NCBI GenBank assembly: GCA_039583705.1
Contig: JAVKSM010000024.1
Location: forward strand, 1-30,859
Length of the DNA: 30,859 nt
Reading direction: 5' to 3'
Origin: JAVKSM01 sp039583705
GTDB taxonomy: Bacteria > Actinomycetota > Actinomycetes > Mycobacteriales > Pseudonocardiaceae
Shown: positions 15,926 to 24,126 of the stretch, piece by piece
Layout of the letters: every line of letters starts with the position of its first letter
Position numbering within the stretch: position 1 is the first letter of the stretch
Program-made: the position numbers and the translations under genes
Notes under the pieces: generated by a model
Databases searched by the model: none
Told to the model about the DNA's origin: nothing
Seen by the model: only the letters and a program-made list of their open reading frames with translations

Positions 15926-16180
15926 TCAGGCGCCGCTGCGGGCGCGGGTCCGCGCGTTGCGCCGCTTGAGAGCGCGCCGCTCGTCCTCACCCATGCCACC
16001 CCACACGCCGGCGTCCTGACCACTGTCGAGAGCCCAGGCCAGGCATTCGGTCGTGACGGGGCAGCGCCGGCATACGGTCTTGGCCTCGGCGATCTGCAGC
16101 AGGGCGGGCCCGCTGTTCCCCACCGGGAAGAACAGCTCCGGGTCCTCGTCACGGCAGGCTGCGCGGTGGCGCCAGTCCAT
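15926..16180 (-). CDS. whiB1: WhiB1-type iron-sulfur transcriptional regulator
   Basis: An 84-aa Wbl protein. The four [4Fe-4S] ligands are at C9, C37, C40 and C46 (R-A-A-C, then V-C-R-R-C-P-V-T-T-E-C), the same positions as mycobacterial WhiB1. The GVWGG turn and the basic tail (RRALKRRNARTRARSGA) that contacts DNA follow. In mycobacteria WhiB1 is essential, binds the primary sigma factor and is nitric-oxide sensitive. ATG 16180 has GAGGAG about 10 bases upstream. A core promoter and a CRP-like palindrome lie 60-90 bases upstream, and the gene keeps its mycobacterial neighbours. Confidence 0.95.
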   Translation of the reverse strand: MDWRHRAACRDEDPELFFPVGNSGPALLQIAEAKTVCRRCPVTTECLAWALDSGQDAGVWGGMGEDERRALKRRNARTRARSGA

Positions 16181-16238
16181 GGTTGCTCTGCTCCTCGCTA
16201 GGCGCGCCGCGGGGGAGCGCGCCGGGTCGTCGCTTGCT

Positions 16239-16254
16239 TGTGAATTCTTTCACG
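16239..16254. promoter_or_regulatory. CRP-like palindrome upstream of whiB1
   Basis: TGTGA-ATTCTT-TCACG differs from the CRP consensus TGTGA-N6-TCACA at one base. The mycobacterial CRP homologue is known to regulate whiB1. Here the site overlaps the candidate -10, which would favour repression rather than activation. Confidence 0.55.
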
Positions 16255-16271
16255 AACACAGTGCCTGTCAA
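16244..16271 (-). promoter_or_regulatory. Candidate core promoter of whiB1
   Basis: On the minus strand a perfect -35 TTGACA (16271-16266), a 16-base spacer and AAGAAT (16249-16244) in the -10 position. RNA would start near 16235, leaving a leader of about 55 bases. The next 300 bases up to the neighbouring gene show no gene. Confidence 0.5.
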
Positions 16272-16274
16272 GGG

Positions 16275-16568
16275 ACCTCCGTTGCCGGGGTGTCTCCCCC
16301 CACCTCGGTGCCGATACCCCTCCTGGACGTTCCTAACCAGGTCAAAACGATTCAGGGCCGGCCGGAGTTCCCGCCCACCAACCGCGGCTGCGACTGTGGA
16401 CCGTCCGGAGGGCGGATGGCCCGTCCCCCAGCTTGCATCGGGATAACGGCTACCGTGGACGTTGGCGGCTACGGATACGAGTGCCAACCAGGCCGACGGC
16501 GCTCGCCGGGCGGTGAATGGCCCGACCAGCGCGTATCCCCGGCAGGGTGCTGCGACGAGCTGACGGAT
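16275..16568. other. Gene-free stretch between the lipid kinase gene and the whiB1 promoter
   Basis: I see no open frame with family-like sequence, no tRNA and no strong hairpin in this 294-base stretch. It lies downstream of the lipid kinase stop and upstream of the whiB1 promoter, so it may hold the 3' end of the former and regulatory sites for the latter. Confidence 0.5.
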
Positions 16569-17489
16569 TCACACGACGACACGCAACGCCGCCGGAACCG
16601 AGACGAACTCGACGTCGTCGTGCCGACCCAGGTGGTCGCCGTCCACCTGCAGGTTCACCGGCTCCGAGCTGGTGACCCGCAGCGTGCGGACGTCGTCGCG
16701 GCGCAGCAGCGCGCCACAGCGCGGATCCGGGTGGGGGCCCAGTGCCTGCCCAAGCACCCGCAACACGGTCGGGGCACCGAGCCGCCGCAGCGCGAACAGG
16801 CCGAGACCGGCGTCCAGGGAGCTGCCGGGGTTGGTCCGGAAGGGACGGGCACCAAGGTAGGTCCACGGGTCGGTGTTGGACACGAAGGCCAGCCGCAGGC
16901 CCGGCGCCGGCGCCTCGCCCGGTAGGTACGCGGTCAGCCTCGCCGTCCGCCGCCGCTGCCGCAGGTAGTGGGTGAAGGCGGTCCAGGCATACCGGGCGGG
17001 TGTGGCCTCGCGGCCCGCCTCACGTGCCCGCTCGACGGCCTCGATGACGTCGGCGTCCCAACCCATGCCCGCGTTGAAGGTGAACCATCGACCGTTCGCG
17101 CGCCCCAACCCGACGGACCGGACGCGGCGGTCGAGGAGAGCACCCAGCAGCGCCTCGGTCGCCTCCAACGGCTCCCGCGGCACTCCGAGGGCTCGGGCGA
17201 GCACGTTCGCCGACCCCCCGGGCACCACCCCCATCGCGGGCACCTCCGGTCCGGGCCCCGCGGCGAGTAGTCCGTTGACGACCTCGTTGACCGTGCCGTC
17301 ACCCCCGAGCACGACGATCAGCTCCACCCCGTCGCCGCGGGCCTGCGCCGCCAGCTCGGCGGCGTGCCCGCGGCGACGGGTCAGCGCCACGTCCAGCTTG
17401 AGCTCGCTGGCCAGCGCGTGCCCGATGAGGTCGCGGCCGGCGGCCGTGGTCGTGGTGGCCCGTGGGTTGACCACGAGCAGCGCGCGCAC
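16569..17489 (-). CDS. Diacylglycerol/sphingosine kinase-family lipid kinase
   Basis: A 306-aa protein starting at GTG 17489 with the DAGK catalytic domain. V-N-P-R-A near the N-terminus and the ATP-binding signature GGDGTVNEVVNG (from G62) are clear, followed by GVVPGGSANVLARALGVP and the second domain with F-N-A-G-M-G-W-D-A-D. The C-terminal VNLQVDGDHLGR segment is the usual DAGK closing motif. These enzymes phosphorylate a lipid alcohol; the substrate (diacylglycerol or another) is not determined. It follows the whiB1 neighbourhood as the Rv3218-type gene does in mycobacteria. Confidence 0.88.
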   Translation of the reverse strand: MRALLVVNPRATTTTAAGRDLIGHALASELKLDVALTRRRGHAAELAAQARGDGVELIVVLGGDGTVNEVVNGLLAAGPGPEVPAMGVVPGGSANVLARALGVPREPLEATEALLGALLDRRVRSVGLGRANGRWFTFNAGMGWDADVIEAVERAREAGREATPARYAWTAFTHYLRQRRRTARLTAYLPGEAPAPGLRLAFVSNTDPWTYLGARPFRTNPGSSLDAGLGLFALRRLGAPTVLRVLGQALGPHPDPRCGALLRRDDVRTLRVTSSEPVNLQVDGDHLGRHDDVEFVSVPAALRVVV

Positions 17490-17556
17490 TGCGGCAGCCT
17501 ATCCGTGACCACGTGGTCCGACGAACCTCCAGGCGCGACCACTAAGCTCGGGCAGC

Positions 17557-17979
17557 GTGTCGTCCACCCCCGCACCCCGCACGATCCGCGTCGCCGGCGG
17601 GATCGTCGCCGCGCAGGGGTGTGTCGGCCTCGCCGTGGGTGTCCTGCTCGTCGCGCGGGCGTTGCCGCACCCGGGGGCAGTGGGCGCGGTGTTCGGCGAG
17701 GCCGCATACTTCATGCTGCTGGGCGGTGGGGTCGCGGCGGCCGGCGTCGGGCTGTTGCGGTCGCGGCGCTGGGCCCGCACCCCCTCGTTGCTCCTCCAGT
17801 TGCTGCTGCTCGGAGCCGCCTGGTACGCGGTCGGCCCCTCCGGTGTCCCGCAGTACGGCATCCCGGTCGCGCTGCTCTGCCTGCTCGTCGCCGGTCTGCT
17901 GCTCAGCCCGGCGGCGCGGGGCTGGGCGAGCGCGGAGTGGCGGTCGAGCCACCCGGAGCGGTCAGCGCGGGATCGCTGA
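17557..17979 (+). CDS. Small integral membrane protein of unknown function
   Basis: A 140-aa protein from GTG 17557 with four predicted membrane helices (about residues 11-33, 45-66, 76-91 and 99-117). The ends are charged, with an Arg-rich loop (L-R-S-R-R-W-A-R) after helix 2. Position and length agree with the Rv3217c-type gene of mycobacteria, for which no function is known. It is divergent from the lipid kinase and convergent with the phosphatase gene (32-base gap). Confidence 0.75.
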   Translation: MSSTPAPRTIRVAGGIVAAQGCVGLAVGVLLVARALPHPGAVGAVFGEAAYFMLLGGGVAAAGVGLLRSRRWARTPSLLLQLLLLGAAWYAVGPSGVPQYGIPVALLCLLVAGLLLSPAARGWASAEWRSSHPERSARDR

Positions 17980-18011
17980 GCCGCTCGTCGCCGGGGCGGC
18001 CGGGACCGGGG

Positions 18012-18614
18012 TCATGTCGAGGGCAGGTTGACATGGTCCAGCCGCGGCACTTCGCGTTCGTGGCCCAGCACCGTCCACGCCCCGGCGTCCAGCGCGAAGT
18101 CGACCCCGGCGGTGGCCGGCAACCCCACCCACCGCGCGGTGAGCACGCGGTTGAAGTGGCCGTGCCCGACGAGGACGGCATCAGCGCCCTCGGCTCCGCC
18201 ACGGAGCGTCGCGGCGATGCTGGCGAGCAGCCGGTCGGCGCGGTCGGCCACCCCCTCGGCGGTCTCACCGCCGGGGCAGGGGTGGGTCCACAGCGTCCAG
18301 CCGGGCACCTGCTCACGGATCTCGGACGTGGTGGCGCCCTCGTAGGCGCCGTAGTCCCACTCCGCGAGCTCGGGTTCGAGACGGTCGGGCACCAGGCCGG
18401 CCAGCTCCGCGGTCCGCACCGCCCGCTCCCGAGGGCTGGCCAGCACCAGCGCGGGCGCGATGCTGTCGCGCAGCGCGCCCAGCAGTGCACCTGCCCGTCG
18501 AGCCTGCTCCTGGCCGAACCGGGTCAGTGGGATGTCGGTGCGACCGGTGTGCCGACCGGATGCCGACCACTGCGTCTCGCCATGCCGAAGCAGGAAGATC
18601 CGGCCGACGCCCAT
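18012..18614 (-). CDS. Histidine phosphatase-superfamily protein (Rv3214/Gpm2-like)
   Basis: A 200-aa phosphoglycerate-mutase-like acid phosphatase. The catalytic LRHGETQWS motif (phosphorylated His at about residue 11) is at the N-terminus. A second His is in GHGHFNRVL, and the CSP-like segment here reads L-A-S-P-R-E-R-A. AEWDYGAYEG and WTLWTHPCPGGET are shared with the mycobacterial Rv3214 acid phosphatase, which was first annotated Gpm2. The physiological substrate is unknown. ATG 18614 gives the expected start MGVGRIFLLRHGE. Confidence 0.9.
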   Translation of the reverse strand: MGVGRIFLLRHGETQWSASGRHTGRTDIPLTRFGQEQARRAGALLGALRDSIAPALVLASPRERAVRTAELAGLVPDRLEPELAEWDYGAYEGATTSEIREQVPGWTLWTHPCPGGETAEGVADRADRLLASIAATLRGGAEGADAVLVGHGHFNRVLTARWVGLPATAGVDFALDAGAWTVLGHEREVPRLDHVNLPST

Positions 18615-18693
18615 GCGGCCGATCGTGCCGCACCCGCGCGAAGCTGCGCAACGCGACCGGATCGGTAGGCGATGCTCCGGGCCGGCGCAGCCC

Positions 18694-21600
18694 TCAGGAC
18701 CCGCCCGCCACTTCGGCGACCGACTCGAGCGGCGGGCTGGGCCCGGCAGCGCGCTCCGGGTCGGTCCGGATCGTCCCGGAGCCGGGTGAGGATTGCGGGT
18801 TCGGGAGGTCGAAGCGCACGTCGGTACCAGCGGCGCCGGTCTCGATGACGACCCGGTCGCCGAGCCGGTGGATGATCGCTAGGCCGCGTCCGCGGTAGCC
18901 GTTGTCCTCGGAGATCGGACGCCAGGTACCGAAGTCGTGGACCCGGACCCGGATCAGCCCGGTCTCGGTCCTGGCGACCTCGTACTCGAACTCGCCGGGC
19001 TCGCGGTCCCGGTAGGCGTGCTCGACGGCGTTCGCGGCGGCCTCGGTGAGGCTGAGCGCGAGGTCGTGGGAGAGCTCCTCGGGCAGGGCTGCGGCCGCGC
19101 TCCAGGAGCGGACGCGCCGACGCAAGGCAGGAAGCTGGGACGCCGTCGCAGGCACCCGCCGATGCAGCGGGGCCGGGAGGAGCCGGGCGACGACGAGGGC
19201 GACGTCGTCACGCGGCGCCGAGTCGTCGAGCATGCGCCGCAGCAGATCGGTCGCGAACTCGGGCGGCGCGGTGGCGTGCAGCCCGCGGGCGGCGCCGACC
19301 AGGCGCTCCAGACCGACGCGGAGATCCTCCTCGCGTCGCTCGATGAGCCCGTCGGTGTAGAGCAGCACGGACGCGCCGGGTGCGAGCACCGTGTGACCCT
19401 CGGTATAGAGCCTGCGACCGGTGATGCCCAGGGGGACGCCGAGGTGGGCGTCGAGGTACCGGCTCCGCTCCGGTTCGACGACCAGCGGCGGCGGATGCCC
19501 CGCCCGCGCCCAGCGCAGGCCCCCGCTGTCCCAGTCCAGGACGAGGCAGGCCACGGTGCTGGCGAGCGCGCCGCGGACGCGGCTGGCGAACTGGTCGAGG
19601 TGTTCCAGCGCCGCGGCCGGCCCGTCGCCCTGCAGCAGGTAGCCCGCGAGGGCACTGCGAAGCTGTCCCATGACCGCAGCGGCGCCCGGTCCCTTGCCGA
19701 CGACGTCGCCGACCGCCATGGCGACCGTGCTGGCGTCGAGCGGGATGACGTCGTACCAGTCCCCCCCGGCCCGGCTGCCCTCCGCCCCGGCGCGGTAGCG
19801 GGCGCCGAACGCCAGCCGGTGCAGCCTCGGCAGCCGCAGCGGCAGCAGGCTGCGCTGCAGGGTCTCCGCGACCTCGTGCTCGACCTGGTGGAGCCGGGCG
19901 CGGTCCAGCGCCTGGGCGCACTGCCCGGCGAGGGCGAGGATCGTCGCCCGCTCGTCCGGTGAGAAGCTCGGCCACCGCTCCGGGAAGCGCATTCCGACCG
20001 CACCGATGCAGCGGGTGCCCAGCACGAACGGCACGGCGACGTGGACCGGATAGGACAGGTCCGCGAGGTCGAAGTTCTCGTGCTTCCAGGCGGCGGCGGA
20101 GCGGGACGTGAGCCAGACCGGTTGTCCGGTCCGCACCGCGTAGGCCAGCGGGCGCGCCGAGCCGAGCGGCAGCCGGCGCGGCGGGGACTCGGCCGCCGGA
20201 TGGTCGTAGCCTCGGGTGTCGAGGACGTCGAGTGCCTCGTCGGCGGCCCGCAGCACCACCACCACCACCGCCTCGGAGCCCAGCTCGGTGGCCAGGTCGA
20301 GGATGACCCGGGCGACGTCGTGCGGCGTCCGCGCTCCGGACAGGGCACCGACCATCGCGCTGAACCGCTCGGCGGCTTTCCTGGCCTCGCTCTCGGCCGC
20401 CAGGAGCCGCGACCGTTGCAGGGCGAGGGCGCACTGGTCGGCCAGCGACATCGCGGTCGCCCGTTCGGCCGGAGAGAAGTGTTGCGGCGTGTGGAAGCCC
20501 AGCCCGATGACGCCCAGGCAGCGCCCGGCGACGAGCAGCGGCAGCGAGGCCCCCGAGCAGTACCCGGCGGTCTGGACCGCCGCCACGATCGTCGGGTGCT
20601 CGCGCTGCCAGTCGGCGGGCTGCTCCACCCACACCGGCTCCCCCCGCCGCGCGGCGTCGGCGGCCGGCAGCGGTGTGCCGAGGGGCAGGCTTGCCCAGTC
20701 CCGCTCGCCGACGGGGGCCCAGTCCAGGCTCGCCAGCGCGTCCAGGGTCTGCTCGCGCAGCTCGTAGACGACGACCTCGCCGGGTCCCAGCAGCTCGGTG
20801 AGGTGGGTCATCGCGACCTGGGCCACCTCGACCGGGGTGGCGGCTGCCGACAGCTCGGCGGTGGCCCGCTGCAGCAGCTCCAGCCGCTGCGCGGTGGCCT
20901 GCTCCGCGACCAGCAGCAGTGCGTTGTCCAACGCGAGGGCCGCCCGCCGAGTGACCTCCGCCAGCAGCGGGACGTCGTCCTCGGTGTAGCGGGGGGCGTG
21001 GGCGCACCGTCCCAGCCCGAGGACGCCGAGCACGACACCGCGGGTGGTCAGCGGGAGGAGCACGCTCGAACGTAGTCCGATCTGGCGGCGCAGCGCTGCC
21101 TGCTCGGCGCTGCCGGGTCCGGGTCCGGCCAGGTCCGGCCCCGGCACCTCATGGGTCAGGACGGGCTGCCCGGTGCGCACGACCTGCCCCGCGAACACCG
21201 TGTCGGGGGCCAGCTTCATCAGGACCGCCTCGGTGGCCGGTTCCAGCGCCGCCTCCGCGACCCGCTCCAGCGTCCCCGACCCGGTGACCCGCCGCACCGT
21301 GCACTGGTCGGCGAGTCGCGTCTCGACCATGAGCCGGGCGAGCCGGCGCATCCGGGGCGCCACGCCGGTCTCGCTGTCGAGTGCCGCGCCGACCCTGGCC
21401 AGCAGCGCCTGCCGCTCCGTCTCGCGGTAGCGGGCGTTGACGTCCACGCAGCTACCCACGTAGCCGACGAAGCTCTCCCCGGTGCCGACGGGCACCGCGT
21501 GCTCGAGCACCCAGTGGTAGACGCCGTCCGCCCGACGCAGCCGGTACTCCTGCGACACCGGCCGCCGCGCCGCGAGCGCCGCCGCGGCGGCCGACAGGTA

Positions 21601-24021
21601 GCCCGTGACGTCCGCGGGGTGGATGGTGTCGCGCCACCCGTCCCCGATGCAGGTCTGCACCGTTGTCCCGGTGAACTCCTGCCAGCCGTGGTTGAGGAAC
21701 ACGCGCCGGCCTTCGGGATCCGAAACCCAGATCAGCGCCGGTGCCAGGTCGGCCATCGCGCGGAAGCGGTCCTCCGCCTCCCGCCGCACCCGGCCGAGTG
21801 CCAGGTGCGCTCCGACCCGGGCCAGCAGCTCCTGCGCCGAGAACGGCTTGACCAGGTAGTCGTCGGCCCCGGCGACCAGGCCCTCGACGGAGGCATCCGG
21901 TCCCGCGCGGGCCGACAGCAGCAGCACCGGCACCCGCGCCGTGCCGGGGTCGCCGCGTAGCGTCGCGACCAGCTCCAGGCCGTCCAGCCCAGGCATCATC
22001 ACGTCGCTGATGACGAGGTCAGGGGGGTCGGCGCGGATGACCTCCAACGCGGTGAGCCCATCGCCGGCCACCTGCACGTCGTAGCGGGCCGACAGCAGCC
22101 GGCGCAGGTACTCGCGCATGTCCGCGTTGTCGTCGGCGACCAGCACCCGCCCCGACCGCGGGCGGTGCGCGGTGTCGCTCCCGGTGTCGGTGTCGGTCTT
22201 GTCGGCGTTGTCGGTGTCGGTGCCGTCCGGCAGCCACCGCAGTGCTTCGGCCAGGAACGGGTCCGCTGTCGGCGACGGCCCCGCGCCGCCGGCCGACGAA
22301 CCGACCTTGCCGGCCGGCAGGTGGTCGCTGCCCAGCGGCACGGTGAGCGTGAAGGTGGTGCCGACGCCGAGGGTGCTCTCGGCGTCGATGCTGCCGCCGT
22401 GCAGCCCGACCAGCTCTGCCACCAGCGCGAGCCCGATGCCGCTGCCTTCGGTGGACCGCGCCCTGGCAGGTTCGACGCGGTGGAAGCGCTCGAACAGCCG
22501 CGGCATCTCCGTGGCCGGGATGCCGCCACCGGTGTCGGCGACCCGCAGCACCGCACAGCCGGCCTCGCGGCGCAGCGACACGGTGACCGATCCGGTGAAG
22601 GTGAACTTCAGGGCGTTGCTGAGCAGGTTGAGGACGACCTTCTCCCACATCTCCCGGTCGACGTACACCGGCTCGCTGAGGGTGGGGCAGTCCACCCGGA
22701 ACTCCAGCCCCGCGTTCTCGACCGCCGCTCGGAAGACGCTGGCCAGCTCCGCGGTGAACGCGGCGAGGTCGACCGGTTCGAAGCTGGCGTCCATCCGGCC
22801 GGCCTGGATCCGGGAGAAGTCCAGCAGTGTGTTGACGAGCTTTCCCAGCCGCAGCCCGTTACGGTGGATCACGTCCAGCTTGGCGCGCAGCCGGTCGTCC
22901 GCGGCCGGTCCGACCGCCGTCCGCAGCTCTTCCAGTGGACCCATCATGAGGGTCAGCGGGGTGCGGAACTCGTGGCTGACGTTGGAGAAGAACGTCGTCT
23001 TCGTGTAGTCGAGCTCGGTGAGCTCCTCGGTCCGCCGCCGCTGGGCCTGGTAGGCCAGCGCCGCATTGAGCAGCGCCGCGGTCTGCTCGGCCACCAGGCC
23101 GAGGAAGCTGCGGTAGTCCTCGTCCAGCGCCCGGCCGCCGCTCGCGGCGAGGACCAGCGCTCCGACCGCGCGAGCTCTGGTCTCCCCGCGCAGCGGCAGC
23201 ACCATCGCCTCCCGCGGGGAGGTGCTCCAGCCGCCCCTGGGAAGCTGTCCGAACCGCTCGCGCACGTCGTGGACGACCACGGGCGTTTCGCTGCGCAGCG
23301 CGTCCGCCACCGGCCACCGCGCCCTGTCCAGGGCCTGCGTCTTCTCGTGCGGGGTGGCGGCGACCAGCCGCATCCCGTCCGAGCCGGGCAGGTCCAGATA
23401 GACCGCTGCGAACGGGACGTCGGCCTCGGCCCGCGCCAGCGAGGCGACCACGAGCTCACACGCCTCCCCGACCGAGCGTGCCGTGCCAGCTTGCGCGCCC
23501 AGGTCCTGCAGCGTCCGCAGCCGCCGCTCGCCCAGCACCCGCCGGGTGGTCTCGGTGACCGCAGTGAACACCCCGGCCACCCGTTCGGCCTCGTCCCGGA
23601 CCGCGCTGTAGGAGTAGGTGAAGTACGCCTCCTCGAGGTAGCCGAACCGGTCGGCCGGCAGGAGCTGGTCGTCGGACCAGGTCGCTTCGCCGGTCGCCAG
23701 CACGCTGTGCAACTGCTCGCCGATGATGTGCCACATCTCCGGCCACACCACCGCGCCGGGTCGGCCGAGGGCGGGGTGCTTGGACGGCCCGAGGATGGGG
23801 ATCCAGGCGTCGTTGTAGAGCAGCACCAGCTCACGACCCCACCAGATCACCATCGGGTGCTTGGACGACAGGCAGATCCCGACGGCGGTGCGCAGCCCGG
23901 GCGACCAGCCCGCCACCGGTCCGAGCGCGCTGGCCTGCCAGTCGTAGCCGCGCATCCGCGCCGCCATCTCGCCCTCGCCGGGGAAGGGGGACACCCCCGG
24001 CCGCTCCTCGGTGTCGCTCAC
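18694..24021 (-). CDS. 1775-aa hybrid histidine kinase, response regulator, PP2C phosphatase and anti-sigma kinase-like protein
   Basis: One open frame without interruption from GTG 24021. Domains in order: an N-terminal PAS-like sensor (about 25-165), a GAF-like domain (about 170-325), a histidine kinase DHp helix with H350 in NVSHEFRTPLTLMM, an ATPase domain (N-box NLLSNALKF 465-473, DTGGGIP 496, GSGIGLALV 527), a Asp/Thr-rich linker, a receiver domain (D673 in ISDVMMPGLDG, K725 in LVKPF), a PAS domain (about 750-865), three GAF-like domains (about 870-1040, 1045-1210, 1215-1380), a SpoIIE/PP2C domain (AGGDWYDVIP at 1418, GDVVGKGPGA at 1438, APRDDVALV at 1602) and a C-terminal RsbW-like ATPase (LSLTEAAANAVEHAY at 1657, RGRGLAIIHRLG at 1710). 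No membrane helices are seen, so it is probably cytoplasmic. It joins two-component and partner-switching outputs in one chain. Confidence 0.92.
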   Translation of the reverse strand: MSDTEERPGVSPFPGEGEMAARMRGYDWQASALGPVAGWSPGLRTAVGICLSSKHPMVIWWGRELVLLYNDAWIPILGPSKHPALGRPGAVVWPEMWHIIGEQLHSVLATGEATWSDDQLLPADRFGYLEEAYFTYSYSAVRDEAERVAGVFTAVTETTRRVLGERRLRTLQDLGAQAGTARSVGEACELVVASLARAEADVPFAAVYLDLPGSDGMRLVAATPHEKTQALDRARWPVADALRSETPVVVHDVRERFGQLPRGGWSTSPREAMVLPLRGETRARAVGALVLAASGGRALDEDYRSFLGLVAEQTAALLNAALAYQAQRRRTEELTELDYTKTTFFSNVSHEFRTPLTLMMGPLEELRTAVGPAADDRLRAKLDVIHRNGLRLGKLVNTLLDFSRIQAGRMDASFEPVDLAAFTAELASVFRAAVENAGLEFRVDCPTLSEPVYVDREMWEKVVLNLLSNALKFTFTGSVTVSLRREAGCAVLRVADTGGGIPATEMPRLFERFHRVEPARARSTEGSGIGLALVAELVGLHGGSIDAESTLGVGTTFTLTVPLGSDHLPAGKVGSSAGGAGPSPTADPFLAEALRWLPDGTDTDNADKTDTDTGSDTAHRPRSGRVLVADDNADMREYLRRLLSARYDVQVAGDGLTALEVIRADPPDLVISDVMMPGLDGLELVATLRGDPGTARVPVLLLSARAGPDASVEGLVAGADDYLVKPFSAQELLARVGAHLALGRVRREAEDRFRAMADLAPALIWVSDPEGRRVFLNHGWQEFTGTTVQTCIGDGWRDTIHPADVTGYLSAAAAALAARRPVSQEYRLRRADGVYHWVLEHAVPVGTGESFVGYVGSCVDVNARYRETERQALLARVGAALDSETGVAPRMRRLARLMVETRLADQCTVRRVTGSGTLERVAEAALEPATEAVLMKLAPDTVFAGQVVRTGQPVLTHEVPGPDLAGPGPGSAEQAALRRQIGLRSSVLLPLTTRGVVLGVLGLGRCAHAPRYTEDDVPLLAEVTRRAALALDNALLLVAEQATAQRLELLQRATAELSAAATPVEVAQVAMTHLTELLGPGEVVVYELREQTLDALASLDWAPVGERDWASLPLGTPLPAADAARRGEPVWVEQPADWQREHPTIVAAVQTAGYCSGASLPLLVAGRCLGVIGLGFHTPQHFSPAERATAMSLADQCALALQRSRLLAAESEARKAAERFSAMVGALSGARTPHDVARVILDLATELGSEAVVVVVLRAADEALDVLDTRGYDHPAAESPPRRLPLGSARPLAYAVRTGQPVWLTSRSAAAWKHENFDLADLSYPVHVAVPFVLGTRCIGAVGMRFPERWPSFSPDERATILALAGQCAQALDRARLHQVEHEVAETLQRSLLPLRLPRLHRLAFGARYRAGAEGSRAGGDWYDVIPLDASTVAMAVGDVVGKGPGAAAVMGQLRSALAGYLLQGDGPAAALEHLDQFASRVRGALASTVACLVLDWDSGGLRWARAGHPPPLVVEPERSRYLDAHLGVPLGITGRRLYTEGHTVLAPGASVLLYTDGLIERREEDLRVGLERLVGAARGLHATAPPEFATDLLRRMLDDSAPRDDVALVVARLLPAPLHRRVPATASQLPALRRRVRSWSAAAALPEELSHDLALSLTEAAANAVEHAYRDREPGEFEYEVARTETGLIRVRVHDFGTWRPISEDNGYRGRGLAIIHRLGDRVVIETGAAGTDVRFDLPNPQSSPGSGTIRTDPERAAGPSPPLESVAEVAGGS

Positions 24022-24126
24022 CGCCCCATGGCCCCTGTCTCGTCCGCGCGGTGCGTTCTCGAACCCAGGGGCAGGGTATCGCTCGCAGCGTCGTCGCTCG
24101 CGGCGCGCGAACCGGCGCCCCGCTGC

